DNA of 19,595 bases, taken from positions 1 to 19,595 of the forward strand of contig JBDTMC010000098.1 of the NCBI GenBank assembly GCA_039934475.1, written 5' to 3'. Under the pieces are notes generated by a model. It saw only the letters and a list, made by a program, of their open reading frames with translations, made no database searches and was not told where the DNA came from. The stretch is from JBDTMC01 sp039934475. Lineage in GTDB: Bacteria > Acidobacteriota > Terriglobia > Bryobacterales > Bryobacteraceae. Shown here piece after piece: positions 14,355-19,595 of this stretch (positions are counted from its first letter, which is position 1; every line of letters starts with the position of its first letter). The translations under genes and the position numbers were made by a program.

Positions 14355-14389
14355 TGCTACTTTTCTAGCACTATGCTAGAAAAGTAGCA
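14355..14389. promoter_or_regulatory. 35-bp nested palindromic operator for BlaI
   Basis: The left arm TGCTACTTTTCTAGCA (14355-14370) and right arm TGCTAGAAAAGTAGCA (14374-14389) are perfect inverted repeats around a 3-nt spacer CTA. Each arm is itself a TGCTA-N6-TAGCA dyad, so the site offers two outer dyads and one central dyad. It overlaps the -10 of the blaI promoter and lies 10 nt from its start codon. It also lies 36 nt upstream of the divergent permease gene, so it may control both directions. Confidence 0.8.
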
Positions 14390-14409
14390 CCATCTGGTTT
14401 CTACGTCAA
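14381..14409 (-). promoter_or_regulatory. Promoter of blaI-M56
   Basis: Read leftward, TTGACG (14409-14404), 17 nt, then TACTTT (14386-14381) forms a sigma-70 promoter. Its -10 is inside the right arm of the palindromic operator, so a bound repressor would block RNA polymerase directly. Confidence 0.6.
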
Positions 14410-14425
14410 GCCTATACTCGAAGAA

Positions 14426-16717
14426 ATGCAGCTGCTGCGCCGTCCAGCCGTTCCCTTCATCGCCGTTGTAGTCCTGGCTCTCGGCCTGGGCGGCACTGTT
14501 ACCGTGTTCAGCGCGTTGTACTCGGCGCTGCTCCAGCCGTTGCCTTATCGGGCGCCGGAACGTCTGGCGGTGATTCACGAGGAATTGCCGGGCGTAGGGA
14601 TGAAGGCGATGAGCGTTTCGGTGCCGGTCTGGAATGAGTTGCGCCGGCGTGGCGACGTCTTTGAGGACGTTGCCGCGTACTACTTCAATGACTTCACGAT
14701 GACCGGGTCAGGCTATGCCCAACATGTGGACGTGGTGAATGCCAGCCCTTCGCTGTTCCCGATGTTGGGAGTGCCGCCGTTGCTGGGTCGCACCTATACC
14801 GCCGAAACGGGTAAGGAGATCGTACTCAGCGAGAAGTTGTGGCGGGAGAGTTTTGGCGCCGATTCGAAGGTGGTAGGCCGTCGCGTCACCATGGACGGCA
14901 AGCCCTACGAAGTAGTCGGTGTGATGCCGGCCGCGTTTCAGTACCCGTATCCAGCGACTCAGGCGTGGGTGCCGTTAGAGGCGAAGCCCGTTCCTTTTAC
15001 GGCCGAAGGTTGGCAAGGGCACTGGCTGCGCGTGCTGGCGCGGGTTCGCACTGAGGCGCCTGGGCCGGCGATGGAGCGAATCACGGACGAGTTGGCGCGC
15101 CAGTATCCGGCTGCGTTGAAGCCAGAGTATCGCTGGAGCATCTCTTCGACGCCGCTCCGGCAGGAGACAAGCGGGCGCGTCCGGAACTGGCTGTTCCTTG
15201 CCTTTGGAGCCGTGCTGGCACTGCTGGTGGCCGCCTGCGCCAACGTTTCAGGACTGTTGCTGGTGAGGGCGGTGTGGCGCCGGCGCGAGATGGCGATCCG
15301 TAGTGCGCTGGGTGCGACGCGGGCTCGGATCATGCGCGATGTTCTGGGGGAGACGCTTGTTCTGGCGGCGGCGGGCTGTTGCCTCGGAACGGTGCTAGCG
15401 GTGTGGGGTGTGTCGGCATTGAACCGGTGGAGTCCCCTGTCCGATGTGTCCCTGCACCCGGCAGTGCTTGCCGCGGCGGTAGCGGTAGCCACGGTAGCCG
15501 GGGTGCTGACGGGGCTGTTACCCGCCTTTTGGTCCGGGCGTCCGTCGGTGTCACCTGGGTCTTTCGGTCGCTCGGCTTTGAGCGCCGCGCAAATCGCCGT
15601 GGCTGTTGTGTTGGTCAGTACGGCGCTGCTTTTGACCCACAGTTTTCTCGCCCTGCAACGAACGTCGCCGGGGTTCGATGCGGCCAATGTCTTCTGCGCT
15701 ACGGTGCAGCTTTCGGACCGCACACCGGAGCAGCGGATGGCTGCCGCCGCACTGTTCGAGCAACTGCAAGCCGGCGTCGCCGCGCTGCCGAACGTCGAGC
15801 GCGCCAGCGGGGCTCTGTGGCTGCCCTTCAGTTCCGGGAACACATACACGGCTCTTCGCGTGGTGGAACGGCCACTGCTGAAGCCGGATCCGACTGCTCT
15901 CTCGAATTCGGTGTTACCGGGGTATTTTGAGACGCTGCGCATTCCGCTGCTGGGCGGCAGGTACTTTGAACGGGCCGATAGCGCGGCCTCGGAGCCGGTG
16001 GCGATTGTGGACCAGGAGTTTGTGCGGCAGTTTCTGAACGGCGCCGACCCTCTCGGCTTCCACTTAGTAACCGAAGGCAAGAACGGAAAGCTGCGGCGTA
16101 TTGTGGGGGTTGTTGGTTCCGTTAAGACGAGTGAGCTTGGCGCGCCTGCGAGCGCCTTCGTCTATGCCCCTTATGCCCAGGCTCCTTCGTCGGCTTTGAT
16201 GCTGGCGGTGCGATCAAAGGGGGATGTCGCAAACGATGTGCGGCGCGTACTGGCGGGCCTGTGTCCCGACGTGGCGCTGTTTGAGACAGGGACCATGGAG
16301 AGCCGCCTGGCGCAGTCGCTGGAGATACGGCTGTTCATCGCGGCGTTACTGAACGGCTTCGCTGTCCTTGGGCTGCTGCTGGCCGCATTAGGGTTGTATG
16401 GCGTGCTGGCTTACTCAGTGGAGCAGCGGCGGAAGGAGTTTGCGATTCGCACGGCGCTGGGGGCGCGTCCGGCGCATCTGTTCCGGACGATGGGCACTAC
16501 TGGATTGATTGTGGCTGGTCTGGGACTCGCTGCAGGGGTATTGCTTTCGGCCGGGGCGGGACGTTGGATCGGAAGTCTGTTGCTGGAGGCGGCGCCATTC
16601 AATCTTCAAACCATGCTGCCGGCAGTAGCGCTGCTGGCGGCGGTGGCCGGGTTAGCTTCCTGGATCCCTTTGCGGAGGGCAGGGAAGGCCAACCCGGCTG
16701 ACCTGATGCGCGAATAA
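14426..16717 (+). CDS. ADOP-type duplicated orphan ABC permease (MacB/FtsX-like)
   Basis: A 763-residue membrane protein made of two related halves. Hydrophobic segments lie near 10-33, 255-280, 308-330, 345-367, 386-405, 637-661, 692-713 and 728-747. Each FtsX core has the same motif after its first helix: RRREMAIRSALGATRARIMR (286-305) and RRKEFAIRTALGARPAHLFR (668-687). Between the helices lie two MacB-type periplasmic core regions (40-250 and 410-630), with PYEVVGVMPAAFQYP in the first. This is the layout of the acidobacterial duplicated orphan permease family (TIGR03434), which lacks a neighbouring ATPase. It may serve in export or as a mechanotransmitter, but function is not established. 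ADOP genes are often next to PadR-type regulators; this one is divergent from blaI and shares its operator region. The N-terminus is shorter than usual. Its stop abuts the frr stop with no gap. Confidence 0.88.
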   Translation: MQLLRRPAVPFIAVVVLALGLGGTVTVFSALYSALLQPLPYRAPERLAVIHEELPGVGMKAMSVSVPVWNELRRRGDVFEDVAAYYFNDFTMTGSGYAQHVDVVNASPSLFPMLGVPPLLGRTYTAETGKEIVLSEKLWRESFGADSKVVGRRVTMDGKPYEVVGVMPAAFQYPYPATQAWVPLEAKPVPFTAEGWQGHWLRVLARVRTEAPGPAMERITDELARQYPAALKPEYRWSISSTPLRQETSGRVRNWLFLAFGAVLALLVAACANVSGLLLVRAVWRRREMAIRSALGATRARIMRDVLGETLVLAAAGCCLGTVLAVWGVSALNRWSPLSDVSLHPAVLAAAVAVATVAGVLTGLLPAFWSGRPSVSPGSFGRSALSAAQIAVAVVLVSTALLLTHSFLALQRTSPGFDAANVFCATVQLSDRTPEQRMAAAALFEQLQAGVAALPNVERASGALWLPFSSGNTYTALRVVERPLLKPDPTALSNSVLPGYFETLRIPLLGGRYFERADSAASEPVAIVDQEFVRQFLNGADPLGFHLVTEGKNGKLRRIVGVVGSVKTSELGAPASAFVYAPYAQAPSSALMLAVRSKGDVANDVRRVLAGLCPDVALFETGTMESRLAQSLEIRLFIAALLNGFAVLGLLLAALGLYGVLAYSVEQRRKEFAIRTALGARPAHLFRTMGTTGLIVAGLGLAAGVLLSAGAGRWIGSLLLEAAPFNLQTMLPAVALLAAVAGLASWIPLRRAGKANPADLMRE

Positions 16718-17326
16718 CTACTTGATCTCGAGGATCTCTTTCTCTTTGCCCTTCGACACGCCATCTATCTTGCCAATGTAGGCGTCGGTCATTTTCTGGA
16801 TTTCGTCGTGGGCGCGGCGGTCGTCGTCTTCGCTAATGAGTTTGTCCTTCACCAGCTTCTTCACCAGTTCGTTGTTGTCGCGCCGAACGGTGCGCAGGGA
16901 TACACGGTGTTCTTCGGCGATGACGTGCAGCTTCTTCACGAAATCGCGGCGGCGCTCTTCGGTCAGCGGTGGAATGGGAATCCGAATCAACTTCCCATCG
17001 TTGGCCGGGTTGAGGCCAAGGTCGGAGGTACGGATCGCCTTCTCAATGACGCCGATCATGGAGTTATCGAAGGGCTGGATGGTGATCATGGCCGGCTCAG
17101 GCACGTGAACCGTGCCTACGTGGCTGAGCGGGGAAGGCGTCCCGTAGTAGTCCACGCGGATGCTGTCGAGCAGGTTGATGGATGCCCGGCCCGTCCGGAT
17201 GTGCGATATCTCGTGCTGAAATTCAACCAGGACCTTCTCCATGCGCTGTTTGGCATTGGCTTCGATCTCCTTGGTTGTGGCGAAAGGATGACTGCCAGTA
17301 GTTGCGGGCTGTTGTGCAGGTTTCAT
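16718..17326 (-). CDS. frr: Ribosome recycling factor
   Basis: The 202-residue product contains a complete RRF: RMEKVLVEFQHEISHIRTGRASINLLDSIRVDYYGTP, LNPANDGKLIRIPIPPLTEERRRDFVKKL, and VRRDNNELVKKLVKDKLISEDDDRRAHDEIQKMTD, ending EILEIK. These cover the helical bundle (domain I) and the RTGRAS region, including the conserved arginines for 50S binding. With EF-G it splits the post-termination ribosome. The N-terminus has about 17 extra residues (MKPAQQPATTGSHPFAT) compared with the usual 185-residue form, and no in-frame start codon occurs at the usual place, so the extension appears real. It follows pyrH by 40 nt in the conserved rpsB-tsf-pyrH-frr order. Confidence 0.96.
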   Translation of the reverse strand: MKPAQQPATTGSHPFATTKEIEANAKQRMEKVLVEFQHEISHIRTGRASINLLDSIRVDYYGTPSPLSHVGTVHVPEPAMITIQPFDNSMIGVIEKAIRTSDLGLNPANDGKLIRIPIPPLTEERRRDFVKKLHVIAEEHRVSLRTVRRDNNELVKKLVKDKLISEDDDRRAHDEIQKMTDAYIGKIDGVSKGKEKEILEIK

Positions 17327-17366
17327 ATTCTGTTCACTCGCTATCCGGGCCGCGCCCTGCGCCGGG

Positions 17367-18092
17367 CTAATGGGCGGTGACCCCCTGATGAATGAGAGTG
17401 CCTACGGACTCTCCCATTGCCATTCGCATTATATTGCCGAATCGTGTGAGATTGAAAACCATGATCGGGAGGTTGTTGTCCCGGCACATGGCGACAGCGG
17501 AGGCGTCCATCACGCGGAGCGCCTTGGCAAGCACGTCGTTGAAAGACACGGTGGAGTACATGACGGCGTCGGCGTGCTGCATGGGGTCCTTATCGTAGAC
17601 GCCATCCACTCGCGTTGCCTTGGCAACGATCTGCGCTTTGATCTCAAGCGCGCGCAAGGTGGCCGCGGTGTCGGTAGAAAAGTAGGGGTTGGAGGTGCCG
17701 GCGGCAAAGATCACAATGCGTCCCTTCTCCAAGTGACGTATGGCGCGGCGTCTGATGTACGGCTCAGCCACCTGATGCATCTCAATCGCGGTCATGACGC
17801 GGGTGGGAATGCCGGCTTTCTCCAAGGCGTCCTGGAGGGCGAGGGCGTTGATCACGGTGGCAAGCATGCCCATGTGATCGGCGGCGACGCGATCCATGTT
17901 GCGGGCAGCCGCGGCGACACCGCGAAAGAAGTTGCCGCCGCCGACGACGAGGCCGATCTGGACGCCGGTTCGGGCCACTTCGGCCACCTCGTCGGCCATA
18001 GCCTTGACGCGTTCCGGGTCGATCCCAAAGGAACCTTGCCCAGCTAGCACTTCACCGCTCAGTTTGAGCAGAATCCGGTCGTATCTTGCCAT
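17367..18092 (-). CDS. pyrH: UMP kinase
   Basis: The 241-residue protein is full length for bacterial PyrH (amino acid kinase fold). Motifs are LLKLSGEVL (8-16, phosphate binding), GGGNFFRG (51-58), MLATVINALALQDAL (76-90, UMP site), GTSNPYFSTDTAA (132-144) and the KATRVDGVYDKDP nucleotide loop. It phosphorylates UMP to UDP as a hexamer, and is usually activated by GTP and inhibited by UTP. It sits between tsf and frr as in most bacteria. A strong hairpin with T-rich tail lies only about 29 nt upstream of its ATG. Its expression therefore depends on read-through or on a very short own promoter. GAGAGGA is present about 13 nt before the ATG, a rather long spacing. Confidence 0.97.
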   Translation of the reverse strand: MARYDRILLKLSGEVLAGQGSFGIDPERVKAMADEVAEVARTGVQIGLVVGGGNFFRGVAAAARNMDRVAADHMGMLATVINALALQDALEKAGIPTRVMTAIEMHQVAEPYIRRRAIRHLEKGRIVIFAAGTSNPYFSTDTAATLRALEIKAQIVAKATRVDGVYDKDPMQHADAVMYSTVSFNDVLAKALRVMDASAVAMCRDNNLPIMVFNLTRFGNIMRMAMGESVGTLIHQGVTAH

Positions 18093-18121
18093 AGGCGTCT
18101 GGATGTCCTCTCAAAATAGAA

Positions 18122-18143
18122 AAGCCGCGGCCGGCCGCGGCTT
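18122..18143 (-). terminator. Intrinsic terminator or attenuator between tsf and pyrH
   Basis: A perfect 22-bp palindrome (AAGCCGCGGCC and its reverse complement) is followed on the minus strand by TTCTATTTT after the stem's own TT. This is a high-GC hairpin plus T-rich tail oriented to stop leftward transcription coming from tsf. It is 45 nt after the tsf stop and about 29 nt before pyrH. It probably acts as a partial terminator that lowers pyrH-frr expression relative to rpsB-tsf. Confidence 0.85.
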
Positions 18144-18188
18144 ACGTCGCGCCGACTCGCGGCTGGTAACGATCATGCAAAACGGTTG

Positions 18189-18833
18189 CTAGACCTTGGC
18201 GGGCTCTTCGGCTTCCGTTGCGGATTCCTCCGCAGCCGTTTCGCCCACCTTCATACGCGTGAAGCGCGCGATGGAGATGTTTTCGCCGATCTTGGCGATC
18301 TTCTGTGCGATCAACTGTCCGACGGTGACGCTGTTGTCTTTGATGAACGGCTGTTCGTAGAGGCAAACTTCCTCATAGAACTTCGCCATGCGGCCTTCGG
18401 TGATCTTGTCGAGCATCTTCTCCGGCTTGCCTTCCTGCAAGGCGCGCGCGCGGTGGATGTCTTTCTCTTTAGCCAGGGCTTCGGGCGTCACGTCTTCCTT
18501 ACGCAGGAAGGACGGATCGGCCGCGGCGATCTGCATCGCGATGTCGTGAACGAGATCCTGGAACTCTTCGGTGCGAGCGACAAAGTCAGACTCGCAATTG
18601 ATTTCCACCATCACACCCAGCTGGTTGCCGGGGTGGATGTAGGTGCCGATCATACCCTGCTTGGTGGTGCGGCCGGCTTTCTTCGAAGCTGCGGCCATAC
18701 CCTTCTTGCGGAGTACAACTTCCGCTTCGCTGAGGTCACCCTTGGTTTCATCCAGCGCCCTTTTGCAATCGAGCATTCCGGCGCCGGTCTTCTCGCGAAG
18801 CTGTTTAACGAGTTGCGCGGTAATTTCCGCCAT
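18189..18833 (-). CDS. tsf: Elongation factor Ts
   Basis: I choose ATG 18833 over ATG 18839. GGGGGA ends 6 nt before 18833 but abuts 18839, and the family begins MAEIT. The product is 214 residues, a short EF-Ts. It has the N-terminal UBA-like module (VKQLREKTGAGMLDCKRALDETKGDLSEAEVVLRKKG) and the core with HPGNQLGVMVEINCESDFVARTEEF, which contains the conserved DF that opens the nucleotide site of EF-Tu. A C-terminal helical part (KDNSVTVGQLIAQKIAKIGENISIARFTRMKVGE) and an acidic tail follow. The length suggests a reduced core compared with the 283-residue E. coli protein. It exchanges GDP for GTP on EF-Tu. It lies 84 nt downstream of rpsB. Confidence 0.96.
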   Translation of the reverse strand: MAEITAQLVKQLREKTGAGMLDCKRALDETKGDLSEAEVVLRKKGMAAASKKAGRTTKQGMIGTYIHPGNQLGVMVEINCESDFVARTEEFQDLVHDIAMQIAAADPSFLRKEDVTPEALAKEKDIHRARALQEGKPEKMLDKITEGRMAKFYEEVCLYEQPFIKDNSVTVGQLIAQKIAKIGENISIARFTRMKVGETAAEESATEAEEPAKV

Positions 18834-18878
18834 AACCATTCCCCCAAACTCTACGATGGTCCAAATATGATTGTGAGA

Positions 18879-18896
18879 GCGGGCTTGTAAGTCCGC
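18879..18896. repeat. Small inverted repeat in the rpsB-tsf spacer
   Basis: GCGGGCTT and AAGTCCGC (18879-18886 and 18889-18896) are an inverted repeat with a single mismatch around GT. It lies inside an 84-nt spacer that otherwise holds only the tsf ribosome-binding site. It may be a dispersed REP-like element or a weak attenuator; the minus-strand transcript would have an A-C mismatch in the stem and no T-run. Confidence 0.3.
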
Positions 18897-18917
18897 CCCT
18901 ACTAGGTTTCGAGCTAA

Positions 18918-19595
18918 CTACGAATGAGTTTCGCCAACGCCCGCCGGGGCCACTACGGGCTCCGGGGTTTCGGTGGCTGGGCCTTTGCGCGGCAGCGACA
19001 TGGACGGGAGGTCCTCATCGCTGAGGCTCTCTTCCATCAACTGCTGTGCGTACTGCGGGTCCACATACTGCGTGTACTCGGGGATATCCTCAAGCGTCGT
19101 GGGCTCGTCGTCAACACTGGACTTCTCGACGACGAACTCCTGTTCGGTGGCCAAGGCGCGGCCTTCGATCACGGCGTCGGCGATCTTGTTGGTGAAAAGG
19201 CGGATGGCGCGCAGAGCGTCATCGTTGCCGGGTATCACCCAATCCACTTCGTCGGGGTCGCAATTGGTATCGACAACGGCGACGACGGGGATGCCGAGCT
19301 TACGTGCTTCCTTCACGGCAATCGATTCCTTATTGGAGTCGACGATGAAGAGCAAGTCCGGCAAGCCACCCATATCGCGGATACCGGACAGGTTCTGTTG
19401 GAGGTGCTTGCGTTCCCGGTCGAGGCGTCCGACTTCCTTTTTGGCGCGCCCTTCCCAATTGCCGTCGGCGGCCATGGCGTCGAGTTCCTTCAGACGCTTA
19501 ATGGACTTCTGCACGGTGATGTAGTTAGTGAGCAAGCCGCCCAGCCAGCGCTGGTTGATGTAGTACATGTTGCAGCGGGTGGCTTCTTCGGCGAT
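18918..19595 (-). CDS. rpsB: 30S ribosomal protein S2, partial (5' end beyond the window)
   Basis: The frame is open to the window edge: nine codons upstream of the internal Met (IAEEATRCN) continue the S2 sequence, so the gene runs off the right end. The visible 225 residues contain MYYINQRWLGGLLTNYITVQKSIKRL, KKEVGRLDRERKHLQQNLSGIRDMGGLPDLLFIVDSNKE, KEARKLGIPVVAVVDTNCDPDEVDWVIPGNDDALRAIRLF and a C-terminal acidic extension of about 65 residues (from about EQEFVVEKS). S2 joins the 30S subunit late and bridges head and body near the anti-Shine-Dalgarno region. It is first in the rpsB-tsf-pyrH-frr cluster; the promoter lies outside the window. Confidence 0.96.
   Translation of the reverse strand: MAEEATRCNMYYINQRWLGGLLTNYITVQKSIKRLKELDAMAADGNWEGRAKKEVGRLDRERKHLQQNLSGIRDMGGLPDLLFIVDSNKESIAVKEARKLGIPVVAVVDTNCDPDEVDWVIPGNDDALRAIRLFTNKIADAVIEGRALATEQEFVVEKSSVDDEPTTLEDIPEYTQYVDPQYAQQLMEESLSDEDLPSMSLPRKGPATETPEPVVAPAGVGETHS

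Noticed and set aside
14959..16080. 373-codon open frame on the minus strand within the permease gene
   Set aside because: Composition is rich in Ser/Arg/Ala/Thr with no motif, while the opposite strand encodes clear FtsX/MacB features.
18186..18890. 234-codon plus-strand frame opposite tsf
   Set aside because: Mirror of the tsf coding sequence; EF-Ts identity on the other strand is certain.

Overview
The window looks like a high-GC chromosomal segment from an acidobacterium, most likely in or near the Solibacter/Bryobacter lineage. I infer this from family types. One secreted protein ends in what I recognise as the Solibacter-type C-terminal domain (TIGR03437-like). There is an ADOP-type duplicated orphan permease. 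There is also a BlaI/M56 pair whose sensor carries a carboxypeptidase-regulatory-like domain and a TonB-type C-terminus. No tRNA, rRNA, CRISPR array, transposase or integrase was found.

Layout. (1) 1-1924 (+): the end of etfB, then etfA (4-nt overlap), then a phosphonoacetaldehyde hydrolase gene (phnX) 5 nt downstream. (2) 1929-2236 (-): a small protein with an HxxxCxxC anti-sigma-type zinc motif, possibly frameshifted at its 5' end. (3) 2334-8975 (+): three large exported proteins, each with its own leader. They are an Asp-box (BNR) propeller with a C-terminal jelly-roll-like domain, an arylsulfate sulfotransferase-like enzyme with all four catalytic residues in place, and a PD40/TolB-like protein with the TIGR03437-like tail. 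A strong hairpin closes the block. (4) 9068-12005 (+): a tight group of yacG, pgpA, a cytosolic IPT/NHL-propeller protein and cinA, with 4-nt or 3-nt stop/start overlaps at yacG/pgpA and propeller/cinA. (5) 12080-12226 (+): a near-perfect sigma-54 promoter directly in front of a 32-codon single-pass membrane protein. (6) 12329-14345 (-): a blaI-blaR1/M56 pair, with a 35-bp nested palindrome overlapping the blaI promoter. The divergent ADOP permease follows at 14426-16717 (+). (7) 16718-19595 (-): the conserved translation cluster rpsB (partial), tsf, pyrH, frr, with a strong hairpin plus T-rich tail between tsf and pyrH.

How they fit together. Regions 1, 4 and 7 are housekeeping: electron transfer, gyrase protection, phospholipid synthesis, NMN salvage, translation and UMP phosphorylation. 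Regions 2, 3, 5 and 6 are accessory or lineage-specific. The most promising less-described items are the sigma-54-driven micro-protein, the BlaI-type operator shared with an ADOP permease, and the run of structurally different beta-propeller proteins around an apparently active sulfotransferase.
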